Shown here piece by piece: positions 16,480 to 26,400 of a stretch of 64,000 nucleotides of DNA. Location: positions 1 through 64,000 of the forward strand of contig JACJYC010000022.1 in assembly GCA_020636325.1 (NCBI GenBank), written 5' to 3'. Position numbers and translations under genes: made by a program. How positions within the stretch are numbered: the stretch's first letter is position 1; every line of letters starts with the position of its first letter. Source of the DNA: Lewinellaceae bacterium (GTDB taxonomy: Bacteria > Bacteroidota > Bacteroidia > Chitinophagales > Saprospiraceae). The notes below the pieces were generated by a model. It was not told the DNA's origin, searched no databases, and saw only the letters and a program-made list of their open reading frames with translations.

Positions 16480-19017
16480 CTAATCCCCTCCCTGCCGCAG
16501 CAGCAACAAGCTCCGCACCCGCCCGCCGGCATTCAACCTGGCCACATAACTGCCGCGCGCCTCGCCGACCGGTGCAAAAACAAACCGGTGCTTACCTTCC
16601 GGCAGCAAACCGTTGAACAAAATCGCTGTTTCCCGGCCGGAAAGATCGAATACGCGAAGATCCACCTTCATTCTTTCAGGCAGTTGGATCTCAACTCCGG
16701 TTTCGGAGCGGAACGGATTGGGGCCGGCGGATATCCCGGCCGACAACGCCACCGCGTTCGCCGCTCCTACAGGTTCTTCCAGCTCCAGGGTATACATCGA
16801 CCGGCCGTAAGTAGCGGCGATCAGGGTATGGGTCGGCGGGTGCAGGGTCAGGTCCGTCACCACGACCCTGGGCAGGGCGGCTCCCAGCAATTCCCAGTTG
16901 GCGCCTTCATTGGCGGTTGCATATACGCCGGCATCGGTCGCTACGATCAACCGGTTGCCGAACACGACATCGATCACGATATCGTTCACCGGCACTTCCG
17001 GCAAGCTTGTCCCGATGTCCTGCCAGCTCGCCCCGGCGTTGTCTGTGCGCAGTACATGGGGTTGGTATTCGTCCCAGCGATAGCCGGACAAGGTGACGTA
17101 GGCCCGTTGCGCATCGAGGGGATCCACGGCGAGGCTGGTGACCCAGCGCTGGGGAAGGCCGGCGCTGATATCTTCCCAGTTGTTGCCGCCGTTGGCCGTT
17201 CTCCAGACATGGCCGTCGTCGGTGCCCGCGTAGATATAATTCCCATCGGACGGGGCAACCGCGATGGTTGTGACCGTGCCGTACACCAGGTTGGCGCCCG
17301 GTACCGGCTGGGCCAGAGGCGGGCTGATGGCCGACCAGGATTCGGCGCGATTGGTCGAACGATACACCCGGTTCGTTCCGTAGTACATCCGGGAAGGGTT
17401 CGACGGGTCAAGTACGACCGGCGTTTTCCAGTTCCGGGGTTCGCTGAAATTGATGCCGACGATCCCGGAAAGGTAGTTTTCGCCACCGTCTACGGACCTT
17501 CCCAGGGCGCCGTATTGATACTCGGAATAGACATAGTTGTTGTCGGAGGGGTCGACCAGGACGACAAATCCGTCGCCGCCGAAGATCTCCGACCAGTCGT
17601 TGGTCTGGCCGGTCAGGGTACGAATGGTGCCGTTGTCCTGGCAGCCGCCGTAATACCGGTTGGGAAATTGAAAATCCACTTCGCAGGTATAGAACTGGAT
17701 GTTCGGAATATTGGCGAAATGGGCCCAGGAACTGCCGCCGTCCTCCGATTGATACAGGCCGCCGTCGTTGCCCAACAGCAGGAAATCGGGGTCGGCCGGA
17801 TCGATATACAGCGTATGCTGATCGACATGGGCGCCGGGAAAGACCGGCTCCCAGCTTGCGCCGCCGTTGGTCGATTTATGGGTCAGGAAGCCGATGGAGT
17901 AAATGGTGTTCTCATCGGTCGGGTCCGCAAATATTTTGCCGAACCACCACCAGGAGGCCGGCGAACCGTCGGCAGGCGGCGAGGCCTGTTGAGACCAGGT
18001 ATTGCCGTGGTCACCCGACCGGTAGATCAGCGCCAGCGACGCTGCTTCATTGACGATATAGGCATAAACCACAGCCGGGTTAACCGGAGAAACCGCCAGG
18101 CCGATGCGGCTGACCGGCTGCACAGGCAGGCCGTTGGTCAGCCGGGTCCAGGTTTGTCCGCCGTTAAAGGACCGGTAGATCCCTGAAGAGTAGCCTGCGT
18201 ATTGCCTGCGCTCCGGTCGCCGCAACCGCTCCCACATGGCGGCGTAGATCGTATCGGGGTGAACGGGATCAATGGCCAGGTCGACCGCGCCGGTGGAATC
18301 GCTGACAAAAAGCGACTGTTCCCAATGGAGGCCGCCGTCGGTGGATTTGAAAACACCTCGCGTGGAATTGTTCCGGAACAGATGCCCCATAGCGGCTACG
18401 TAGACCGTATTGGGGTCATGGGGGTGTACCAGGACTTTGCCGACGCTGCCGCAGTCATAAAGTCCCAACTCGGTCCAGGTGTTTCCGCCGTTGACCGATT
18501 TATAGATCCCGGCTCCGTCATAGGCCAGCGACCCGCCGCCGGCGTTGGCCTCTCCTGTTCCGACATAAAGGACCTGAGGAGCGGAAGGCGCCACAGCAAT
18601 ATCTCCGATGGAAAGGGTCAGGGCGTTGTCAAATACCGGCGTCCAGGACGATCCGCCGTTCAGGGATCTGAAAATGCCCCCGGAAGCGCTGCCGATGTAA
18701 AGGATGTTTCTGTTTTGCGGATGGGCCTCGACATCCACGATGCGCCCGCCTGTATTGACCGGGCCCACCGGGGTCCAGCTTTTATCATGGCGGCCGGCCG
18801 GATTATCGGATAAGGCGCGCCACTGGCGCATGGCCTCCAGGTACAGGTCGTGGTTGACGGCGCCATGGGGATAGGATCGCTGGCGGAACAGCCAGTCTCC
18901 GGGCACCAGAAGATCTTCTGCGGATTCCGCTTCCGGTTCGAATGCCTTTTTACAGCCGGTCAACACAAACAGGCTGCCCAGGAAACATATCAAAGGCCAA
19001 TTGACGATCCGGATCAT
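16480..19017 (-). CDS. BNR beta-propeller lipoprotein with type IX secretion sorting domain
   Basis: The 845-residue protein starts MIRIVNWPLICFLGSLFVLTGC, a lipoprotein signal with lipobox LTGC. Many Asp-box repeats follow (SLNGGSSW, SVNGGNTW, STDGGLHW, SFNGGQTW, STNRAESW, TANGGNNW) in sortilin-like propellers. The last roughly 85 residues (from AGPNPFRSETGVEI to the end) are a type A T9SS C-terminal domain. ATG at 19017 overlaps the TGA of the TMEM220 gene by four bases (ATGA), which supports translational coupling; the open frame up to 19164 is read-through of that gene. Carrying both a lipobox and a T9SS sorting domain is unusual. Confidence 0.87.
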   Translation of the reverse strand: MIRIVNWPLICFLGSLFVLTGCKKAFEPEAESAEDLLVPGDWLFRQRSYPHGAVNHDLYLEAMRQWRALSDNPAGRHDKSWTPVGPVNTGGRIVDVEAHPQNRNILYIGSASGGIFRSLNGGSSWTPVFDNALTLSIGDIAVAPSAPQVLYVGTGEANAGGGSLAYDGAGIYKSVNGGNTWTELGLYDCGSVGKVLVHPHDPNTVYVAAMGHLFRNNSTRGVFKSTDGGLHWEQSLFVSDSTGAVDLAIDPVHPDTIYAAMWERLRRPERRQYAGYSSGIYRSFNGGQTWTRLTNGLPVQPVSRIGLAVSPVNPAVVYAYIVNEAASLALIYRSGDHGNTWSQQASPPADGSPASWWWFGKIFADPTDENTIYSIGFLTHKSTNGGASWEPVFPGAHVDQHTLYIDPADPDFLLLGNDGGLYQSEDGGSSWAHFANIPNIQFYTCEVDFQFPNRYYGGCQDNGTIRTLTGQTNDWSEIFGGDGFVVLVDPSDNNYVYSEYQYGALGRSVDGGENYLSGIVGINFSEPRNWKTPVVLDPSNPSRMYYGTNRVYRSTNRAESWSAISPPLAQPVPGANLVYGTVTTIAVAPSDGNYIYAGTDDGHVWRTANGGNNWEDISAGLPQRWVTSLAVDPLDAQRAYVTLSGYRWDEYQPHVLRTDNAGASWQDIGTSLPEVPVNDIVIDVVFGNRLIVATDAGVYATANEGANWELLGAALPRVVVTDLTLHPPTHTLIAATYGRSMYTLELEEPVGAANAVALSAGISAGPNPFRSETGVEIQLPERMKVDLRVFDLSGRETAILFNGLLPEGKHRFVFAPVGEARGSYVARLNAGGRVRSLLLLRQGGD

Positions 19018-19379
19018 ACGGTCTTCAAGGCGGCAGCGCGCCGGTATTGCCAGAACAGCGTTGCTACGCAGATGACCAGGCCCAGGAATTCGCGGGTCAG
19101 CTCTACATGGGGGGAATCCGCTTTCATATGCCCTACGATGGTCGGCATACCCGATTTGACCCAATCAATAAAATCGGGTACAAGGGTGGCCATCCAGATG
19201 AATGCCGCCGCCAAACCGGCGAGGGCCATGTATTTTCTCGGGCGGTTGAGGGCGCCGAGCACCAGGATCACACAAACATACCCGTACATGGCAATCCACC
19301 GAAACGGGTCGGGGTCGTTGTACTGAACCGCTGCGAACAGGAAGAAGAGCAGCGCAAGGCCGTAATGCAGTATTTTCAT
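19014..19379 (-). CDS. TMEM220 family membrane protein
   Basis: This small 121-residue integral membrane protein has about four helices. The N-terminus ALLFFLFAAVQYNDPDPFRWIAMYGYV carries the NDPDP-W signature of the TMEM220 family, whose function is unknown. It lies 9 bases after the sugar-dehydrogenase-like gene and overlaps the propeller lipoprotein start by four bases, so all three are likely co-transcribed. Confidence 0.85.
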   Translation of the reverse strand: MKILHYGLALLFFLFAAVQYNDPDPFRWIAMYGYVCVILVLGALNRPRKYMALAGLAAAFIWMATLVPDFIDWVKSGMPTIVGHMKADSPHVELTREFLGLVICVATLFWQYRRAAALKTV

Positions 19380-19388
19380 ATGAAAGGC

Positions 19389-20534
19389 TTATCCTTCGTA
19401 ATAGATCCGGTAGATCGCATCCGCGAAATCATCCGAGACCAGCATGGAGCCGTCCGGGAGGAATTCCATGTCGACGGGGCGCCCCCAGACATCATCCGTG
19501 TCCCTGGTCAGCCAGCCTTCGGCAAAGGGTTCGTAACTCACAGCCTTGCCGCCGGCGAGTTTGACCAGCGAAATCCGGTATCCTATTTTTTTACTGCGGT
19601 TCCAGCTGCCGTGTTCGGCGATCAGGATCTGGTTTTTATATGCCGACGGAAATTGTTTGCCGGTATAGAACTCGATGCCCAGCGGCGCTACGTGCGGGCC
19701 CAGTTTTTGGGCGGGGGGCGTAAAATCGGAGCAGGGGCGTTTGTTGCCGAATTCGGGATCCGGCAAGTCGCCCTGGTGGCAATACGGGTAGCCGAAATGC
19801 ATAAAATCCCGGGGAGCATGGTTCAACTCACAGGCCGGTTTGTTGTCCCCGAGGTTATCCCGGCCGTTATCGGTAAACCATAGATCGCCGGTATCCGGAT
19901 CCCAGGTGAAGCCCACCGAATTGCGGACGCCGCGCTGTACGATCTCCAGGCCGGTCCCGTCGGGGTTGATCCGGGTGATGGTATTGAAAATCTCGTCTTT
20001 GGATTCGCAGATATTGCAGGGCGCGCCGACGGGGACGTAGAGCTTGCCGTCCGGACCGAAGGCGATGTATTTCCAGCCGTGATGGGTTTCCCTGGGGTAC
20101 CCGTCGAAGATCACTTCGGGTTTTGGCGGGTCGGAAAGGTGGTCCTCTATATTTTTGAACCGGATGATGCGGTTGACCTCAGCCACGTATAGATCCCCGT
20201 TCCGGAAGGCCACACCATTGGGCATTTTGAGCCCTTTGGCGATGGTGAACATTTCATCCGCTTTCTTGTCGCCGTTCTTATCCCGCAGGGCGTACACGGC
20301 GCCGACGTCGCGGGTACCGACAAAAAGCGTGCCGTTGGGCGACAGATCCATCGACCGGGCGTTCTTTACATTTTCCGCGTACAGGGCGATTTTAAACCCT
20401 TTGGGCAGCTTGATCTTGTCGAGGGGCAGCTCGCCGCTGTTGACCACGGGAGATTTTCTGGGCGGATTGATCTGTGAGCAGGCGATCAGCAGCACCAGAA
20501 CGGAAAGCAAGGATAAGGCGATTCTTTTGGTCAT
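19389..20534 (-). CDS. PQQ-type sugar/sorbosone dehydrogenase-like lipoprotein
   Basis: The 381-residue protein has a lipoprotein signal (LIAC lipobox near residue 19). It has a six-bladed propeller of the soluble glucose/sorbosone dehydrogenase family: NGVAFRNGDLYVAEVNRI, HHGWKYIAFGPDGKLYVPVGAPCNIC, RNSVGFTWDPDTGDLWFTDNGRD and GRPVDMEFLPDGSMLVSDD. The family oxidises sugars or sugar-like alcohols in the periplasm using PQQ. Whether this organism makes PQQ cannot be seen in the window. It lies 27 bases after the methyltransferase gene. Confidence 0.85.
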   Translation of the reverse strand: MTKRIALSLLSVLVLLIACSQINPPRKSPVVNSGELPLDKIKLPKGFKIALYAENVKNARSMDLSPNGTLFVGTRDVGAVYALRDKNGDKKADEMFTIAKGLKMPNGVAFRNGDLYVAEVNRIIRFKNIEDHLSDPPKPEVIFDGYPRETHHGWKYIAFGPDGKLYVPVGAPCNICESKDEIFNTITRINPDGTGLEIVQRGVRNSVGFTWDPDTGDLWFTDNGRDNLGDNKPACELNHAPRDFMHFGYPYCHQGDLPDPEFGNKRPCSDFTPPAQKLGPHVAPLGIEFYTGKQFPSAYKNQILIAEHGSWNRSKKIGYRISLVKLAGGKAVSYEPFAEGWLTRDTDDVWGRPVDMEFLPDGSMLVSDDFADAIYRIYYEG

Positions 20535-20561
20535 GCAGTCGTGGATTTACGGACCGGGCAA

Positions 20562-21116
20562 TCAGCGTTTTTCAGAAACCAGCACAAAGGCAGGCGGGAT
20601 GTTGATGGGTACAAAACTGATGTTGACGTTGCCGAAAATGCGTTCATAGATGTTTTTGGCCACCAGCGAATAATGCAGTTGAACAAAACGGCCGCCTTTT
20701 TTGAGGTAGTCGTGGCATTTGCCGATGATGTCCAACCCCAGTTGTTTGGGAAGGACGACGAACGGGATGGCGGAGATCACGTAATCCACCTTGGTGAAGC
20801 CCATTTTCTCAACGTACTCGCCCAGTTTTTCAGCTGAGGCTTCCGCCAGGATCAACCGGGGATCCTTGATCTGCCTTAAGATCATGCAAAATTTCGGATT
20901 GACCTCAAAGACCAGCAATTTGGCGTCCGGTTTCAACTTCCGCAGGATATACTTTGTGATGACCCCGTCTCCGGCGCCCAGTTCCACAATCAACTCGGCA
21001 TCTGAAAAATTGACATGGCTGACCATGTTCTTGCAGAGCTGGCGCGAGCTGCGGGCAATCGTCCCCATCGTTTTCAGGTTCTTGATACCTTCCCGCAGAT
21101 AATCAATTCGATTCAT
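20562..21116 (-). CDS. Class I SAM-dependent methyltransferase (phospholipid/rRNA adenine methyltransferase-like)
   Basis: The 184-residue protein has SAM motif I VELGAGDGVITKYIL followed by the acidic strand LLVFEVNP, and motif IV-like VDYVISAIPFVVLP. The combination resembles PmtA-type phospholipid N-methyltransferases and the KsgA/Erm fold; the substrate is inferred only. ATG at 21116 is preferred to a start at 21164, because the sequence before it contains the promoter-proximal region and adds no conserved residues. It is the first gene of the group running to 16.5 kb. Confidence 0.8.
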   Translation of the reverse strand: MNRIDYLREGIKNLKTMGTIARSSRQLCKNMVSHVNFSDAELIVELGAGDGVITKYILRKLKPDAKLLVFEVNPKFCMILRQIKDPRLILAEASAEKLGEYVEKMGFTKVDYVISAIPFVVLPKQLGLDIIGKCHDYLKKGGRFVQLHYSLVAKNIYERIFGNVNISFVPINIPPAFVLVSEKR

Positions 21117-21161
21117 TTGCCGAATTTTAGTCGTACTTAGCTGTTCTTCTCTTGCGATCGA

Positions 21162-21169
21162 CAAAATTA
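21162..21169 (-). promoter_or_regulatory. -7 promoter element of the methyltransferase group
   Basis: Minus-strand TAATTTTG, an exact TAnnTTTG match, lies 46 bases before the ATG at 21116. It lies inside the longer open frame and so argues for the shorter protein. Confidence 0.5.
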
Positions 21170-21389
21170 AACAAATATTTGGATTGGTTTGATTGAATCG
21201 AATGTTCGATTGATCCGGATGGTTGGATGGTTGAATGGTTTTATGGCTGAGCGCCCGCCGTAGCTTCGACTTCGCTCAGCTACCCGACTTATGATTTACG
21301 ACGGCCCTTTCGCGTAACAAAAATGGACTTCTTCGATTTGCATTCGCAATACGGATGCCTTTCCTCCTGATTGAGCTGCCCGGTACAGC

Positions 21390-21619
21390 GGTCCGTTAGG
21401 ATCGCAATATCTGTAGCACCCCGGCAACGACGTAAGCCACCGGCCTGTAGGGCCGGTATATGAAGATCTGTGACGCCTGTTGAAGTTCATTCTATCCATA
21501 TTTAATGGGACCGGTTTGGAATCGACCGATACGGATGTTGCCGGTTTGGAGCAATCAGATACCGGCCCTACAGGCCGGAAACCCAATATTCAAACCGAGT
21601 GCTACAGATATCGCGGACC
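21390..21619. repeat. Nested inverted-repeat structure without genes
   Basis: A perfect 20-base inverted repeat (CCGGCCTGTAGGGCCGGTAT at 21440-21459 and its complement at 21559-21578) is nested in imperfect outer arms (21390-21418 and 21599-21619, sharing GGTCCG and ATCTGTAGCAC). The 885-base gap 21117-22001 otherwise holds a promoter, a CTTCGACTTCGCTCAG motif at about 21260 and two tandem arrays. No coding sequence is supported. Confidence 0.8.
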
Positions 21620-21664
21620 TAAAGGCCCGCGCAGGGAAATCCCGTTGTTTAGCCGACCCATCGC

Positions 21665-21785
21665 CATACCCCACTTACAACTTATGACTTACGACTTACA
21701 ACTTACAACTTACGACTTACGACTTACAACTTACGACTTACAACTTACGACTTACAACTTACGACTTACAACTTACGACTTAACT
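21665..21785. repeat. GACTTAC/AACTTAC heptamer array
   Basis: About 17 units of the 7-mer ACTTACR (R = A or G) lie head to tail, followed by a CTTCGGCTGCGCTCAG motif. Confidence 0.92.
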
Positions 21786-21806
21786 TCGGCTGCGCTCAGT
21801 TACCAG

Positions 21807-21890
21807 ACTGCCAACTGCCAACTGACAACTGACAACTGGCAACTGACCACTGACAACTGACAACTGGCAACTGACAACTGGCAACTGCCT
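21807..21890. repeat. CAACTGN heptamer array
   Basis: About 11 units of CAACTGC, CAACTGA or CAACTGG follow directly on the previous array, so two unrelated 7-mers are juxtaposed. Confidence 0.92.
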
Positions 21891-22001
21891 TAACGCCCCC
21901 TTAACGCTTCATTTACCAATTTTAAGTGTTATCCTTTCGTTAAGGCTGAGTCAGGATTTGGGGCGGAAGGTGAATTCCATGTAGCTTTAGGAGTTTTTCC
22001 A

Positions 22002-23360
22002 ATGGTTGATCATTCAATAGATACAACTCCCGCAGGGAAACAAGCAAATATGCACGCTGGGCGAAAGATTGGGTGGGTGAGCGCTGCTGCCGTGGTAGTC
22101 GCTAATATGATCGGTACCGGAGTCTTCACTTCCCTGGGCCTGCAGCTTCAGGCGCATACCAATACCTGGGTGATCTTGTCGCAATGGGCTATTTGCGGGT
22201 TGGCGGCTTTGTTCGGCGCTTTCTCCTATGCGGAATTGGGTACCAGGTTCCCCCATTCGGGCGGCGAGTACCATTTCCTGACCAAGATCTTCCACCCTGT
22301 TATGGGATATTTGTCGGGATGGGTTTCCCTGACCGTCGGTTTTGCTGCGGCCATTGCCATGTCAGCTATGGCAACCGGGCTGTACCTGGGCGTTTTTGCG
22401 GGTATTTCCGGCCATTATATCGCGATTGCCGCCATTGTGTTTATTTCGACGGCGCATTCGTTCACCGTCCGGCAAAGCAGCCGTTTCCAGAATGCGCTGA
22501 CCCTGCTGAAACTGGGCCTGGTCATTTTTCTGATCCTTTTCGGGCTGGGGAAAGCTTCACCCGACAACTCGGTCGACTGGTCGACCACCTGGCAAAGCGA
22601 TTTTTCCGGACCGGCCTACGCCATATCGCTCTTCTACGTGATGTACGCCTTTTCCGGCTGGAATGCCGCCGCTTATATCGTGGATGAGATCAAGTCTCCG
22701 CGGAAGAACCTGCCGCTTGCGCTGATTTCGGGAACGGTGGTCGTCAGCATCCTTTTTATCCTGCTGCAGCTCTCATTCCTGCGGCAAAGCCCGTTGTACC
22801 TGATTCAAAACAAAGTGGAGGTCGGCCAGATTGCCGCCGAGAGCATGTTCGGCCCGCAGATCGGCAAGGTCATCAGCCTGCTCATCGCCGGTTTGCTGAT
22901 CGCAGGCATCAGCGCTATGATCTGGGTCGGACCAAGGGTAACCCGGGCGATGGCCGGCGAACACCGCATCTGGCAGTTCTTTGCGCGCGACAACAAAGAG
23001 GGGGTTCCGGTCAGGGCCATCTGGCTGCAAACCATCATCAGCATTTTCATGGTGGTGACCAGCTCTTTCGAGGATGTCCTGATCTACAGCAGCTTTGTCC
23101 TTCAATTGTTCACTACCCTGACGGTCGCCGGCCTGCTCTGGGCGCGCTGGAAGAATCTCGGGGTAAAAACCGCCTACAGAAGCCCGCTCTTTCCTTTCGC
23201 ACAGCTCTTCTTTCTGGCCTTCAGCATCTGGATGATGGTATTCCTCCTGCAGGAACGCCCCAAGGAAAGCCTGCTCGGGTTGACCAACCTGGTAGCCGGA
23301 GCGGGGAGTTATTGGTTGAATAGGCGGGGAGAGAGGGAGGGTGAGAGGGTGAGAGGGTGA
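22002..23360 (+). CDS. APC-family amino acid permease
   Basis: The 452-residue protein has about 12 membrane helices. Helix 1 carries the APC signature ANMIGTGVFTSLG; an SGGEYHFLTKIFHPVMGYLSGW segment and FSGWNAAAYIVDEIKSPRKNLP are typical of the family. It imports or exchanges amino acids; specificity is unknown. The start ATG at 22002 gives a short polar N-terminus; ATG at 22050 (MHAGRK) is possible. The final residues RGEREGERVRG are encoded by a GAGAGGGT repeat array, so the natural C-terminus has been replaced or extended by repeat sequence. Confidence 0.9.
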   Translation: MVDHSIDTTPAGKQANMHAGRKIGWVSAAAVVVANMIGTGVFTSLGLQLQAHTNTWVILSQWAICGLAALFGAFSYAELGTRFPHSGGEYHFLTKIFHPVMGYLSGWVSLTVGFAAAIAMSAMATGLYLGVFAGISGHYIAIAAIVFISTAHSFTVRQSSRFQNALTLLKLGLVIFLILFGLGKASPDNSVDWSTTWQSDFSGPAYAISLFYVMYAFSGWNAAAYIVDEIKSPRKNLPLALISGTVVVSILFILLQLSFLRQSPLYLIQNKVEVGQIAAESMFGPQIGKVISLLIAGLLIAGISAMIWVGPRVTRAMAGEHRIWQFFARDNKEGVPVRAIWLQTIISIFMVVTSSFEDVLIYSSFVLQLFTTLTVAGLLWARWKNLGVKTAYRSPLFPFAQLFFLAFSIWMMVFLLQERPKESLLGLTNLVAGAGSYWLNRRGEREGERVRG

Positions 23361-23378
23361 GAGGGTGAGAGGGGGTGA
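23333..23378. repeat. GAGAGGGT octamer array overlapping the permease 3' end
   Basis: Reverse complement of the CACCCTCT unit. It encodes the last codons of the permease and supplies its TGA stop. Confidence 0.9.
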
Positions 23379-23450
23379 GCGGGTGTTTCGGCATGCAGGA
23401 AAATGCATTTGCGGTTTTGACGTTATTTAGGAGGTTGGAGGGACAAGTAA

Positions 23451-26400
23451 ATGCAAATACTTCCGAAATGGTTTTATTCCGCGATCATCTGCTGTTGCCT
23501 GGCACAGGGGCTTGGCGCACAATCGGCATCTTTGTCCAACCGGCGGGAATTGTCCGTTGAGCTTTCGGAAAGGGCCACAAAAATCGATTCGCTGACCATT
23601 GTACCGGAGACTTTCGCCGTTGAGCTGGAGGGCGCTCCCGCTGACACTTCTCTGTATCAGATCCGAAACGATTCCCTGATCTGGCACGGCAAATTGCCGG
23701 CAAGGGTTATCCTGCGGTACCGCGTCCTGCCCTTCGACCTGGAAGCACCTGCATTCCGCCTGGATACATCCACCTTTCAAAACCAGGAAAAGGAGGCCGG
23801 GGCGGGCTTGTTCTATAACCCGTTTGAAAAAGAGGAACCCCTGATCGACTTTAAAGGACTGGACTACAACGGCACTTTTTCGCGCGGCATTTCCTTCGGA
23901 AACAACCAGGATCTGGTATTGAATTCGCGGTTCAACCTCCAAATGGCCGGCCAACTGGGCGACGGGCTCGAGATTGCAGCCGCCATCACGGATGAGAATA
24001 TACCGCTGCAGGCCGAAGGCAACACCCAACAACTCCGGGAATTCGACAAGATATTCGTCCGGCTCCGCAAAGGGGCGACCAGCCTGACGGCAGGCGATTA
24101 TGAATTGGCGCGGCCGAAGGGGTATTTCATGCAGTACAACAAAAAACTGCAGGGCGCCACCTTCAATACCTCCACTTCTTTGGGTGAACAAACCAACTTC
24201 TCGGCAGGCGGCAGCGTGGCCATCTCCCGGGGGCAATTCTCCCGCAACCAGATCGCTCAACAGGAAGGTAATCAGGGGCCCTACAAACTCCGGGGCAGCC
24301 AGGGCGAGCTGATCATCATCGTGCTGGCGGGCACCGAAAAGGTCTGGCTCGACGGCGCCCTGCTGACCCGCGGCCTGGAAGCCGATTATACCATCGATTA
24401 CAACCTGGGAGAGATCCTGTTCACCCACCGCCGCCTCATCACCAAGGACAGCCGGATCATCGTCGAATTCGAATACGCCGACCAAAGTTACGTCCGTACC
24501 CTTACCGCCGCCAATACCGCCGTTTCCGGCAAACACTTCGAAGGGTATATCAATTTTTTCAACCAACAGGACAGCCGCAACAGCACAGGAGACGAAGCGC
24601 TCACCAATGAGGACAAGCGACTGCTCAGCCTGGCGGGCGACGACCAGGTAGCCGCATTCAGCCCTTCCATCGATACCCTGGACGGCGCCGGCGCCACCCG
24701 CGCCACTTACAATATGGTGGAGGCCACCGTGCGGTGCGGCGGCAAGGATACCCTGATCCGGTATCTGCAATATGACGAGACCGGCAAGTATGTCGCCAGA
24801 TTCACTTTTGTAGGCGCCGGCAACGGGGATTACGAACCCGATCCCGGAGTGATCGCCAACGAGCGGGTTTACCGGTGGGTCCAACCCGATACGACCGATT
24901 GCCGGATGAAGGGCAGTTATGCCCCCGTCAAACGCCTGACGGCGCCCCGGCAACAACAATTGCTCACCGCAGGCGGCGCTTACCAACTGCCCGGCGGCGG
25001 CTGGATCCGGGCGGAGGGTGCACTGAGCAAACTCGACCTGAACCGGTTCTCTTCCCTGGATAGCCGGGACGACCATGGTCTGGCGTTTCAGGCCAGTCTG
25101 GAAAAGCGCTGGCGACTGGGCAGGGATTCCGCAGCCTGGGCACTGAATACGACCGCCGGGGCCGAATGGCTGGACGAAAATTTCAAACCGCTCAACCCCT
25201 ATCGCGACCCGGACTTCCTGCGCGATTGGAACCTGACCGACGTCCAGGGGCTCAGCCAATTGGACCCGACCGGAGAACTGCTGACCCGCATGGAAATTGC
25301 CCTGGAAAAACCCGGATTGGGCAGGTTGACCTACGGGCTCGGCAGCTACGACCGGAAGGGGCAGTTCCAGGGTGTCCGCCAAAACGGCGCGCTGACCATG
25401 GAGACCGGCGGATGGCGGCTCGATGCCAAAAGCAGTTGGTTGAATGCCGACCAGGGCGCCAAAACCTCCCGGTTTCAACGACCGTCCGTCCAACTGACCA
25501 AAACCTTCCGCAAACTCGGCGGCTGGTCCCTGGGCGCTGAGGCCGCAAGGGAAAAAAGCGAACGGTTCCTGCCTTTTTCGGACACCCTGGAAGCCACCAG
25601 TTTTTTTTATGACCGGTACAAGGTTCAGCTGTCCAGCCCGCAAAAAGAAAGCGCTCAATTCGGAGCGGCCTTCAATGCCCGCAACGATTTTGCCCCTTCC
25701 GGCGTCACCTTCCTTCCGACCACCAAAGCGCAGGAATGGAACATCAACGGGCAGGGCCAGGTCAAATCAACGCAAAGCCTCTTTTCCACAGCCGGAAACC
25801 TCACCTACCGCCGGCTGGAGATCGGGGCGCTGAATCCGGCAGCCCAGCAACCCGGCGAGACCTTCCTGGGCCGGCTGGACCTGAATGCTTCCCTTTGGAA
25901 GGGCCTTTTCCGATCAGGCACCACCTACGAGATCGGCTCCGGTCAGGAACCCAAGGTCGACTTTACCTATGTCAAGGTCACCCAGGGCTCGGGTACCCAT
26001 ATCTGGCTGGATTCGCTGTACAACAACGATGGAAAAATACAGGTCAATGAAATGGAACCGGCGCCGTTCCAGGACCTGGCCGACTACGTCCGGGTGAGCG
26101 TGGTGACCGACGATTTTATCCGGACCAATAACATCGGCCTGAACCAAAGTCTGCAGTTCGAACCCAGGCGTCAATGGGGCGACGACACCGGCTGGAAGAA
26201 AGTAGTCTCCGCGCTGTCCACGGTATCCATCATCCAGATCAACCGGAAAACCCGCGAATCCGGAAGGATCTCCTGGAATCCGTTCGATTTTGACCTGCCC
26301 GACAGCAGCCTCGTTTCCATCACGGCCAACAACCGGCATACCTTGTTCTGGAACCGCACCCATCCGGTATGGGGGTTGCAGTTCGGAACGGGCGACAACC

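Noticed and set aside
21480..21860. Open frame with repeated TYDLRLTTYDLQL sequence
   Set aside because: It is a translation of the GACTTAC heptamer array, not a gene.
23427..25658. Open frame of 743 codons antisense to the large envelope protein gene
   Set aside because: The sense frame has a signal peptide and strand periodicity over its full length; the antisense frame has neither.
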